Assembly: GCA_039654915.1 (NCBI GenBank)
Contig: CM077600.1
Coordinates: 31,803,992 to 31,867,991, forward strand
DNA from: Aquilaria yunnanensis
Taxonomy: Eukaryota; Streptophyta; Magnoliopsida; Malvales; Thymelaeaceae
Direction of reading: 5' to 3'
DNA length: 64,000 nucleotides
Shown: positions 1 to 10,700 of the stretch, piece by piece
Numbering within the stretch: position 1 is the first letter of the stretch
How the letters are laid out: each line of letters starts with the position of its first letter
Made by a program: the position numbers and the translations under genes
Notes under the pieces: model-generated
Seen by the model: only the letters and a program-made list of their open reading frames with translations
The model's database searches: none
What the model was told of the DNA's origin: nothing

Positions 1-1392
1 AATTGGTGATTTGCATTTTTTATGGGTTTAAAATTTGGAATCCTAGCGAGAATGTGTTTGACGATTGGGCACATTTTGGATCAGACACGTTTTAGAGATG
101 AAGATCAGGAATTGGATTTCGAGGGGCCGTTATCCAGTGAGCACAATACTAGTTGTTTCAACAACGTAAAGATCTAGAAGGAAGAAGCAGCAAAGTGAGA
201 AACACTAGCCAGTGACCCAATAATGGCGAAGGTTCGAGAGGTTGACGGGACTGTTGAGGGAGTTAAGAATCGGATATAAGACTTGCCTGGCTAAAAGTAG
301 AAGTGCACTGTGCTAAGGTGGGAGAGCACTTGATTGGCGCTAATTTGGAGGATGGGAATAGCAGAGAGAAAGAAGTATTTGGCTAGTGTTTGGATAGCCT
401 TGATGTTGTTCATCCGTCAAATGGTTTGACCGTGAAAACAATAAAACTCATGGGTAATTCTAGATTCATAAAGTACAACTTGTCAAATTGCATAACCTCA
501 CCAAGCATAAACGCGTTAACAGGTTAGGGTTAACTTGCCTCGAACTGGTAGTAAGGGTATTAGATAATTAGTTGTCAGAAATTACTCTATCTTTTTCTTG
601 AAAATCTCAGTCAACCACTATTAGTTGCTATTTGGAGATTTTTCAGCCACCGTCCTCTGCGATTCACAATAAAAAATTGTTCTTCAAATATTGTCCAACA
701 TGTATAAAAGGCAGGTGCAGGTTAGTGATATTATTCTTATCCTCATAATATTAATGTTGATCCTCCCCTGTATCATTTTTCAAATGTTTGATTGTGAGAG
801 TTAAGTTTCCTAGCTATATATGGCCGAGAAGATGCTTGAGAAGCTTAAGTTGTGATTTGTAGAGTGAATGTTGATGCATTCAGAGCATTAAAAGTATAGA
901 TTTTTTTTAAATGGTTTAAAAGTGATTTTTTTTTACTTCTTAATGTATAGACATTTTCTTTACATTTAATGATTTTTTGCTCCATTTGTATATTAATTAA
1001 AGTTCTATACTTTAAGAAGTTAAAAAAAAAATCACTTTTAAACCATTTTTCAAAAAGAAAGTATTTTCTTCCTTTTTCTTTAAGCAATGTAAGGGAAAAG
1101 GTTTCATAAAAATTATTATTTAAATAGAGTATTAATTTTTAAATGATATTAATTATAAAAAACCAAAATTTATTTTTTTTATTGATTATATTACTTGAGG
1201 AGAATTTAGCATTATTTAATTTTTATCTTTTTCCTTCAATTCTCATTAAGTGCTTCAACACTTTAAACTTTTACAATCAGATTACTAAATTGTTATAAAT
1301 CTAACAAAGTTTATGACAAGTGAACACTATTGAGTCAAATTGGTAAACCGGTAAAGCATCCTACTTTTTATAGTTGGTGGGAGCTAATCGTC
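1..1392. other. Intergenic, no gene recognised
   Basis: I see no convincing coding region in this stretch. The first 500 bases have balanced composition and could be worn gene or transposon sequence, but no frame stays open over a recognisable motif. From about 880 the DNA turns AT-rich and contains the foldback listed separately at 910-1047. Confidence 0.4.
910..1047. repeat. Foldback / small inverted repeat
   Basis: Positions 910-950 and 1005-1047 are near-perfect reverse complements (AATGGTTTAAAAGTGA.. against ..TCACTTTTAAACCATT) separated by about 54 bases. The arms differ only in T-run length and a few bases. Transcribed, it would form a strong hairpin. It may be a MITE or foldback element; I found no clear target-site duplication. 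Confidence 0.6.
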
Positions 1393-1625
1393 TGTAACTT
1401 AACATAATTCATGTCACCAAAAGTGATATAGGGAAAAAAAAAATAAAAACCAAAACCGAAACTAGAAAAAGAACCAGAAACAGAAGATAAGTGCAGCAAA
1501 GTTGGCGGAAGGACAAAAATAGCATTGTAAAGATTTCGAATGGAAAACGTTTAAGGAGGAAATAGAAAAGTATCCTACTGTTTATAACTCAAGGGAGTAA
1601 ATTGCCTGAGTTTTAATTTATAAAT
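1393..1625 (+). pseudogene. Decayed tandem copy of the methyltransferase first exon and its 5' flank
   Basis: This stretch repeats the sequence that leads into the downstream methyltransferase gene. An A-rich leader (TAACATAATTC.. then GGAAAAAAA..ACCAAAA) recurs at about 1637-1700. The block from AGAAACAGAAGAT (about 1477) through GGCGGAAG and AAAGATTTCGAATGG to GAGGA recurs at 1855-1944, inside exon 1. In this copy the start ATG is ATA and the frame carries stops and an indel, so it cannot encode the N-terminus. A local tandem duplication followed by decay of the upstream copy is the simplest reading; the second copy gained about 150 bases between leader and exon. Confidence 0.7.
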
Positions 1626-1861
1626 TAAAAATTCTAAGTTAACATAGTTCAGGATCAAAAGTAATTTAGGAAAAAAATAAAACCAAAAAAAGAAAAAACA
1701 AAATCCGCGGCATGAGTATTCGGTGTACGCAGCGTTTGGTTCGGCCTAGCGGGTTGGGTCTCTTGTCTGGCCCAGTATTTCCATGGCAAAAGGTTTAAAG
1801 TCACTTTTCTCTAAAACAAAAATAAAGCAGTTCCGAAATCCTCGAAGACGAGAAACAGAAG

Positions 1862-4826
1862 ATGAGTGGAGCAAAGTCGGCGGAAGCAGAAGAATACCAT
1901 TGCAAAGATTTCGAATGGGAAACGTTGAAGGAGGACATCGAAAACGACCATTCTCTGCTCTACCACCTTCAACCTTTTGACCCTCCGCTACACGGAACCG
2001 CAACGGACCATCAATATTCGGCAAAAGCGTGGCAGAAGTTTCATGTTCAACACTCCTCGGGCAAGTTCTTCAAGGTCCCCATTCCAAATTCAATCCGCTC
2101 TCCTATTTTCTTTTTGTTTTTTTTTTCATCTTCCAGTTTCCTGACGTGGGTTTGAAAGTCATTGTCTGAAACTAGGTATTGACTGGTCGCAGGAGAGGAG
2201 ATATTTATTGAAGGAATTCTCGGAGTTGGTTTCTGCGAAAGAAGGATGCAAGGTGTTGGAGGTAGGCTGCGGAAATGGCAGCACTGCCCTTCCTATACTA
2301 CGGTAGTCACAGAATCGGTTTTTTCTTTTTCTGTTCTATCGAATTGGTCTAGCGTATTCTTTGTTCAACGGTGTGGTGAAAAAATATGGAGCTGCAGTGA
2401 TTGATGGGGAAAATGTTCCTAGTTATCATGCTAGTAAACTTAATATTTTAATTGTAAGGATCAATTAGTAGGATTGTAGCTTTTAATTGAAAGCCCATCA
2501 GTTTGATTCAGTGCTCTGGAGACGCTTAAATGTAGAATTATTCAAGTCCATTTAAAGGTTTTATTATTGTAAGTTGGCAGACTACAGACTGCTTGTATTT
2601 AGCCCTGAAGCGAAACCCTTACTTGCTTTACATGCGACGCCTTTGGAAAGCACTCCATGAACCAAAAGAGGGTGAAAATTGTAATGTTATTATGGTAGGA
2701 GGTAATGTTTCATGCTTATCAAATTTACATTAGGAGTTCTGCACAAAATTTCCTTGTGACATGACTCTGATACACATTATGCACTCAGTTTCTGGATTTC
2801 TTGATCTGGATACACTTGGTCAATGGACATCTCGTAACTTTCGCCTACTGAAGATCCTTCTATATAGGAGTGCCACTGTAAGACTTATATAAATATCTTT
2901 CTTTTGTAGTGGAAACCAAGGGATTATTCTCTATGCTTGTGACTGTAGTAATGAGATCCTTGAGAAGGCAATGGAATGTCTAAAAGCTAGTAATTTATAC
3001 TCAGTTGAGCAACGGTTCAATCCTTTCTACTGTGACTTTGCTGCAACTGGATTTCCGCAGTGGCTGGCTTGTGATTCTTGTAGAAGTGAGTTTTCACATC
3101 AGGGGCATTTTATAGAATTTCTCTATTCTTAAAATTTTGTACTCTGATTTTGTTGCAGTTGTTCTTGCTAGCCTTATTTTCTGAAGCTCATAAATTTTTT
3201 CAGATATCAGTGGTTGTCATCAAACACATTCAGATGGCTTATGTGCAACAGAAGGAAGCACCTGTTGCGTTGGTGGGGTAGACTTTGTTACCTTGGTATA
3301 CATTCTTCTAGCGGCAGATGATTAAGTCCGCTTCAGGCTATAGATCATGTGACTTTTCATTTTTATTGCTTCTTAGTACTCCTTCATCCCATAAATATTG
3401 GCACCATTTGTACTTCTTAATTCATCGTTGACTCAAATATTTCTTTTGTTAATATATGTTAAAAGATTTTGAAAAGTAATACCTAAGAGCTACACGGTTT
3501 CATCTATCACATCCATATGAAATTAATCTATCAATTCGCCATTTAGTTACAAATTAACCAAGTCAACATTAAGTCAAGAAAAATGTTGAAAGTGACAATC
3601 TTTATGGTGTAGAGGGAGTATCATCTGTCACACTGTTTACTAATAATTACGGTACCTACGTTCCTAAACAAAAAATTCATTTAGCAGAAATGCAGCATAC
3701 ATCAGTGAACCACTATCATCAGCAGAAATTCATTTGAGCCCAATGGATGGTAGTACATGCTTATTTAATTCCTGCATTAAAAATTTGTTATGCATATGAT
3801 TCTCAACTTGCCTTTTGGAATCTGAAATACTGCTCAGTAGTGTCAACCCCTTGGGAACTTTTGTTGCATATACATTATTTTGATATGTTCCTTATTTGAG
3901 TAATGCATATGTAGGTAACTTACTGTTCCCTACTTAGATTTCTCTTCCAAAATGTATTAGATATTCACACTATCAGCAGTTCCATTTGAAAGGATGCAAT
4001 CAGCTATTAGCGAGTGCTTCTCTGTACTAAAGCCTGGTGGCCTGCTGCTGTTTAGGGACTATGGTAATAATAATCAACAAGTCTCCTATTACTCATTCAG
4101 TTGAAGTAATCAAAACTATAATATATCTACTCCATATAATACTTTGCATTGAAGTTCAAGTTTTATTTTTTTTCTGTCTTCTGGTTTGAATAAATGTTTC
4201 CTATACCTTGTTTTTGAAGGTTCTGGTTGATCTAATACAGGTCTCTATGACTTGAGCATGCTGCGATTTGAGCCACAACAAAGAGTGGGGTTCAGAGAAT
4301 ACATGCGTTCTGATGGCACTCGTTCATATTTTTTCTGTCTAGATACACTGAAAAATCTCTTTGCCCATGCAGGCTTTATTGAGGTACTTCAAATTTATGG
4401 CTTATCTTTTTTTTTTTTTTTTGAGGGGGGGGTGTGAAGAAAACAGGATTATCTGCAAATATGTTGCAATTAGAGCTCAGAATAGCAATGCTGTCTGTAT
4501 TATGATTGAATCTATTGATAGTTTGGATGTTTTAAAGCACTGTTTGCACCAGATGATTTCCCCCCCCCTAAAATTCAATAGCTTACTCGAATTTCCTTCT
4601 TTGAGGAGGTAATGAATCTTAGTGGCTTATCACATTGTCTGTTTATTTCTAGCCTTTATATACCCATTTTTACCATACAAGGAACTTTGGTTGAGGTTAG
4701 TTGAATGTTTCACTACTTTATTTGCAGCTTGAAGTGGAATATTGCTGCATCAAATCTGTGAATCGGCAGAATGGGAAGATTATGCGAAGAGTATGGGTCC
4801 ATGGGAAGTTCCAGAAGCCTCGATAA
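1862..4826 (+). CDS. tRNA N3-methylcytidine methyltransferase, METTL2/6/8 (TRM140) family
   Basis: Seven exons join in frame: 1862-2074, 2193-2302, 2910-3085, 3204-3295, 3961-4063, 4241-4383 and 4728-4826, all with GT/AG borders, giving 311 residues. It is a class I SAM-dependent methyltransferase. Residues 93-101 read LEVGCGNGS (SAM-binding motif I). Around 192-209 comes the family signature VDFVTLIFTLSAVPFERM, then LKPGGLLLFRDYG, and the end WVHGKFQKP. Family members (METTL2/6/8, yeast Trm140) make m3C at position 32 of tRNA-Thr and tRNA-Ser; the exact substrate here is unknown. The length matches compact METTL6-like members. The ATG at 1862 opens the frame that splices cleanly; an overlapping frame from 1783 does not. 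The gene has no visible break, and a copia element sits about 0.9 kb past its stop. Confidence 0.93.
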
Positions 4827-5712
4827 GTTTGTCAGATAAGTTTCCGTTTGAAGTATTCTGCTGCAGCACATTTTTCTAGGTAATGATCATTAACCAATGT
4901 AATATAGGTTTTTTTGGTTTTTGGGGACCAGTTCAATTTAGAATATTGACAAGCTAATTTACGATACGGTTTTCTGCTTGGGGGACTGTAAGAAGTTAAA
5001 AGCTTAACACCCTGCTAACTTGCTTGGAAATGCTTGTCTTAATCTCAGAATTGTGTTTTTTCATTAGAACACGTTTATCTCTTTATTTAGAATTTTTAGT
5101 TTTTGGGAACAGACTTGCATAAGGAATGTGACAAAGGCACATAAATCTTGATGTTTCTTGTAATACTCCGTTTCCCTGTAGAGCAAGATTCTTTCATAGA
5201 AAATTAATAATTCCTCTGTTACTATGACGTTGTGGAATATGCTATCTATGCAAGTGATTTCTTTTTGGTTGTCTGAAATTCTTTGTGCTTAACATGTGAA
5301 TTAGCAGGAGAATGAAATCTCAATTATTAATTATATAGTAGGAACAAAAATTTATATTTATTCAAGTTGTCTTAGTCATTCAGTGGGACACATATGTAAT
5401 AAAATGTTAGCTCTTAGAATGATATTAGTTTAACTTAAAACAATCAAAGACCAATTCCTCGTGAGAGACTTTGACTTAATCTAAGGCCTTGTCTTGTTTG
5501 CTGCTATGAATTTGTGGACTGCAGAAATATTTGACTCTACACGTGCAAATCTTGGTTTTTTTTCCTATGTCAAACCTTGTACAAGTTCAAGGATGAGCAA
5601 AATTTTTAAAGGATTTGGTGCTTTAAATGAAGGTCTAGGCCATGTATAGGTTTGAAGGCTTTAATTCAAGGAAAGGTTTAGGCTTGATTTCCAGTGGAAC
5701 CTACATGGTTTA
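4827..5712. other. Methyltransferase 3' flank
   Basis: Non-coding AT-rich DNA between the methyltransferase stop and the copia element. It presumably includes the 3' UTR. No further gene or repeat is recognised. Confidence 0.5.
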
Positions 5713-5883
5713 TGTTACACAATATCAGAGGAAGAAACAGAGGGCTTGATAATACACAATACCCACATTGCCTTTATATATAATGAGAGAACCATCATAC
5801 AAGGAAAGTCAACTATAGGATTGATATCTAAATAATAAGTGACAAATCTACTTTCCTATTTTATGTAGGAACCTTATGTAACA
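5713..5883 (-). repeat. 3' LTR of copia element
   Basis: 171 bp, starts TG and ends CA. In element orientation this is the downstream LTR, with the purine-rich tract just to its right on the plus strand. Confidence 0.95.
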
Positions 5884-5944
5884 CTCCTCCTCAAGCTGGA
5901 GTATATATATCATAAGCTCCAAGCTTGCTACATATAGATTTTAC

Positions 5945-8506
5945 TTATGATCCTCCTAAAGACTTAGTAAACAAATCAGCAAGTTGATCTTCTGATTTGA
6001 CATAGGGAGTTTTGATCAATCCTTCTTGAAGCTTCTCATGGACAAAGTGACAATCAACCTCAACATGTTTGGTTCTTTCATGGAATACTAGGTTAGAAGC
6101 AATATGAGTGGCTGCTTGATTATCACACATTAACTTCATAGGCGATGAATGTCCAAAACCAAGCTCTTGGAGAAGATGCTTCAACCATACTAACTCATAT
6201 GTAGCATATGCCATTGCCCTATACTTAGATTCAGCACTAGATTGTGCAACAACAGTTTACTTCTTACTCTTCCAAGACACCAAGTTTCCTCTCATGAAAA
6301 CACAATAGCCTGAAGTAGACTGGCGATCGTACGAACTTGCCCAATACACATCTGTGTATACTTGAATCTGAGTATGACCATAATTTTGATATAAAAGGCC
6401 TCATCCTGGAGCACCTTTCAAATACTTCAAAATTCTTATTACTGCATCCCAATGACCAGTACGTGGAGACTCCATAAATTGACTTACGACACTAGTGGCA
6501 AATGAAATGTCTGGTCGAGTGATAGTCAAATAGTTTAATTTACCAACAAGTCTTCGATATCTACTAGGATCTCCCAAATATTCTCCTTTCTCAGCATCAA
6601 GCTTAACATTTGGTTCCATGAGGCTATCAACTGACTAGGCTCCCAATAAGCCAGTTTCTTCTAGAAGATCAAGGACATACTTCCTTTGGGACAAGTTTAT
6701 CCCCATTTTGGACCTTACTACTTCAATACTCAAGAAGTATCCTAACGAACCAAGATCATTTGTCTGGAATTTCATTCGCAAGAAGGATTTCAAGGACTGA
6801 ATACCAACATTATCATCATCAGTGATAACAATATCATCAACATAGGTAATCGGAATAATTTTACTAGCTCGGGTGTGTCGATAAAAGATAGAGTGATCCA
6901 CACCATATTACTGCAAACCAAACTCTACAACAATTGCATTGGAGCGACTAAACCATGCTCGTGGTGACTGTTTCAAATCATACAGAGACTTGTTTAAGCG
7001 ACATATAGAATCAGTCTCCCCCTGAGCAACAAACCCGGGTGGTTACTCCATGAAGATAGTGTCTTCAAGATCACCGTAGAAAAAGTCATTCTTCACATCT
7101 CATTGATGTAAAGGCCACTGATTTGTGGCTACCAACGCAATGACAATGCGTACTGAAGTCATTTTGTCTACTGGAGAAAAAGTCTCCGAGTAGTCCATGC
7201 CTTATACCTGTGTATATCCTTAGCCATCAGACGAGCTTTCAACCGATCAATTGTACCATTAGGGTGAATTTTAACATTAAACACCCATCGGCAACCTACA
7301 ACTGTTTGATCATGTGGAAGAGGAGCTAAATCCCATGTATTATTAGCCCACATAGCTAACATCTCCTCCTCCATTCTTGCTTCCATCCAGGGTGAGACAA
7401 AGTCTCTGAAATAGACTTAGGCAAGGGACTGGAAGACAAGTTAGAGACAAAAGTAAAGTATGATGATGATAATGAATTATAAGAGATAACATTCGAGATA
7501 GGATGAAATGTACAAGACCTTTTCCTTTGCGAAGGGTAATTGGAATATCTAAATCATCAGTCGATGGAGTTGAAGATGAAGCGGGTGGAGACGAGCGTGA
7601 ATCTTGTGGTAGTGCTTCTTGATGAGAACGTCTGGTATAAACCTGTAAATCAGGACGAGAAAGATGCTCTGACGAAGCCAGATTATTGTCAGGAATGAGC
7701 TCTGAAAAAACGCAATTAGTGACTGGGACATCAATATTGGTAGGAGCCATTTGGATGGGTAGAGAGGGCAAAGACAGACAATCATTAGTATTAGAAGACA
7801 CGAACTGAGTATCAGAAAAATATAGTGTAGCTTCAAAGAATGTAACATCAGCAGAAACAAAAAGGCAATTTAGGGAAGGATTGAAACACTTGTACCTTTT
7901 TTACAAACGAGAGTATCCAAGAAAAACACATTTCAAAGATTTGGGGTATAGTTTATCTGTGCCAGGTTGGTTTTGATGAACAAAGTAGACACAACCAAAT
8001 ATACGAGGAATAACAAGAAAGGGAGCTTGACGGGGAAAAAGGATAGAAAAAGGAATTTTACCCACGAGGATAAAGGATGGCAAATGATTGATAAAAAAAC
8101 ATGCAACGAGCATAGTATCTCCCCAAAAACTCTTCAGTACATTCATGTGAATTAATAAGGTACGAGTAGTTTCAACAATGTGCTAGGTTTTTTTCCCAGC
8201 TACTCCGTTTTGTTGAGTTTTTGGGCAGGAGGATTGGTGAAGTATACTTTATTGCTGCATGTACCTGGAGATTAAGTTAAAGAAATATTCTTTTGCATTA
8301 TCACTGTGAAGAATATTGATTCGGGTGTGAAACTGATTTTGAATTTTAGCACAGAAGGCACAGAAGATAGAAAATAACTCTGAACGATCTTTCATTAAAT
8401 ATAACCAAGTTATTCGAGAGAAATCATCAACAAAAATTACGAAATACTGAAAACCTAATTTAGACTTGGTACGACTAGGGCCCCAAATATCTGTATGAAT
8501 TAGCAT
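5945..8506 (-). pseudogene. Copia pol remnant: integrase, reverse transcriptase, RNase H
   Basis: Minus-strand pieces in copia order. 8249-8506 has integrase core sequence (HTDIWGPS.., FVDDFSR..TWLYLMK). 7901-8146 continues the integrase, ending in KCVFLGYS. 7168-7386 begins the reverse transcriptase (EEEMLAMWANNTWDL, CRWVFNVK). 6635-6901 carries the catalytic YVDD (ITYVDDIVI). 6401-6619 has the LVGKLNYLTITRPDISF segment. 5945-6214 is RNase H ending ADLFTKSL. Several stops and frameshifts separate these pieces, so this is a dead polyprotein. Confidence 0.92.
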
Positions 8507-9242
8507 AAAAGGTTAATCAACTTGTTTATTGACTCGGGACAAATAGGGAGCGTGATGGTGCTTCCCAAACTGACAAGACTCACATTATAAAGTAGAGATT
8601 GAACTTAAATTTGAGACTAATTTATTGAGATTCTCCAAAGATTGATGACCCAAGCGACTATGAATTAGAAGAGGAGAAGCTGAAACAGGACAAGCAATTG
8701 ATGACTGCAATCCATCAAAATAGTACATTCCATTCAATTCATGTCATCTCTAATCATCTTCTTGGTCTTCAAATCCTGGATAATGACATGATCAAAAAAG
8801 AATCAAACAAAACAGTTTAGTTTGGTCAATTTACTCACAAATATAAGATTGAATGGAAAGCTTGGAACATAGAGTGTAGAGGGTAAAGTAAGAAAAAGGC
8901 AAAGTTGAGTGAATCCAACACCTCTAATGGTGGTGGTAGATCCATCAGCAATGGTGAGTTTACTATGATGTGAAGCTTGAGGAGATATTTGGTAAAAAAT
9001 GTCTATTTTACCTTAAATGTGGTCAGTAGCACCAAAGTCTAACACCCAAGACTAATTTCTAGAAAGGCTAGGCGAATAACAAGTTGTTGGATTACCTCGA
9101 TGGACAATAGATGCCATAGGAGGAGAAGCGGCCTGCTATGTAAACTGATATTGCAGGTATTTAGTATACTCTTTCTAAGATAAAGTAACAGACGGTTATG
9201 AGGCCAGAGTTGAAAGAGGGTCCTCTTTTGATGCCATATGGG

Positions 9243-9975
9243 CTACTCGCCATAATGGATCATTATCCCAACAAGTATCCTTAATATGACCATCTTTTCC
9301 ACAGTACGTGCAATGAGGACGTGGACCTCAACCACGTACACCTCTTCCACCACAACCATCATGTCCTCCACAACTACCTCCAAGGCCTCCTCTAACTTGC
9401 GAGCTGGACTTTGCTTGTGGATTGGATTGAACTGCAAAAACAAACCGATTAGAATTGTAATTTGTTGGATTCTCCTTACGAAAAGAACGAGAAAGTCGGG
9501 AGTACACTTTAGGTAATCAAGGAAGTTCTACTCCCCCAAGGATCTACGCACAAACCGATTCAAACTCTAGTTTTAGTGAAACTAGAAATGTTATTATCAC
9601 TAGATGTTCTCTCTGACGATGCATCTCTTGGACATCAGATGAAATAGGCAGCAAAGCATTTAACTCTTCGAATCCTTGTTTCACCTTTGTGAAGTAATCG
9701 GTGATACTCCTTTCTTGTTTAGCATGAAACAACTCAACAGAAACATCATACATGCGTAGCATATTACTAGAGTAAAGAAGTTTGGCATAATCCCAAACCT
9801 GCTTATAGGTAACGACATGAGAGAATAAATCTAATACTTCAGGTTCCATAGATTCGAACAGCAAGTGCAACAATTGTGCATAATCAGCTTGCCAATTTTC
9901 TAATTGGCTTTGGTCGGTAAGAGGATCCGCAGTGAGATGTAAAATCTTCCTCTGACCTATAAAATACAATATCAC
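9243..9975 (-). pseudogene. Copia gag remnant with CCHC zinc knuckle
   Basis: The segment 9544-9975 encodes a copia-type gag core (UBN2-like) of about 143 residues, with W-x-K/Q-x-D-like and YxxVKxGFEELN-type segments. Further along the minus strand (about 9290-9335) a CCHC knuckle is legible as CTYCGKDGHIKDTCW. The two parts are separated by stops and shifts, so no intact Gag can be made. Gag would package the element's RNA in a cytoplasmic particle. Confidence 0.85.
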
Positions 9976-10517
9976 CTTCTTGGTTCAAGAAGAGTAATTA
10001 TTACTGTTCAAACATTGTTGGTAATTCGAATACTGCTGAATTGGGTAGAACCTATCGGTGAGACGATTGCCGGAACACGTGATTGAGAATTTTTCTCCTC
10101 AGGATTTGACATTCTCCTTGATGAGACGAACAAACAGATCACAGATCATAGACTTTGCCGACGATGCACTGCAATATACGAGAGACTAACTGGATGGTGA
10201 AGAAACTCAAACTTTGGTCGTGATTGACATAAAACAAGACCAGAAACTTGTTTGGGACAGAAAGGCGAGTACACCCATCAGAACGCCATTGCCGAAGGTC
10301 GCCAGACGGCGGGGCATGACGCCCATGCACAGGCATGTGGGAGGTTTTCCAGCAACACCGCTGGTACCGATCTGGTCGCTGGTGACTCCTGGGGGTGGTT
10401 GTGTTCTTGGTTTTCGGATTGATTAAGTATAGATAAGGGTATTGGTTAGGGCAGCGGAAACGTAAAGCTGAATATGGTTTTGGTGCTGGCTACAGCAGAG
10501 TTAGGCCAGGGTTTTCA

Positions 10518-10529
10518 GCTCTGATACCA
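10518..10529 (-). other. Primer-binding site of copia element
   Basis: Reverse complement reads TGGTATCAGAGC, matching the 3' end of plant initiator methionine tRNA, immediately inside the 5' LTR. Confidence 0.9.
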
Positions 10530-10700
10530 TGTTACACAATATTAGAGGAAGAAACAGATGGCTAGATAATACACAAGACCCTCATTGCCTTTATATATAA
10601 TGAGAGAACCATCATACAAGGAAAGTCAACTATAGAATTGATATCTAAATAATAAATGACAAATCTACTTTTCTATTTTATGTACGAACCTTATGTAACA
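10530..10700 (-). repeat. 5' LTR of copia element
   Basis: 171 bp, the same length as its partner, with about 9 mismatches. In element orientation this LTR carries the promoter. Confidence 0.95.

Larger units (their letters stand above)
5713..10700 (-). mobile_element. Ty1-copia LTR retrotransposon, structurally complete but coding-dead
   Basis: Two 171-bp LTRs (TGTTACAC..GTAACA) bound the element, and the 5-bp target duplication GTTTA lies at 5708-5712 and 10701-10705. Read on the minus strand, the right LTR is followed by the primer-binding site TGGTATCAGAGC (complement of the initiator Met tRNA 3' end). A purine-rich tract GAGGAGGAG precedes the left LTR. Gag, zinc knuckle, integrase, reverse transcriptase and RNase H follow in that order, which is the copia order. 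Every coding segment is interrupted by stops or frameshifts. The LTRs differ at about 9 of 171 positions by eye, so it is not a very recent insertion. Confidence 0.96.

Noticed and set aside
1783..1980. Plus-strand ORF starting before the methyltransferase ATG
   Set aside because: It is in another frame from the one that splices into the SAM-binding exons and encodes nothing recognisable.
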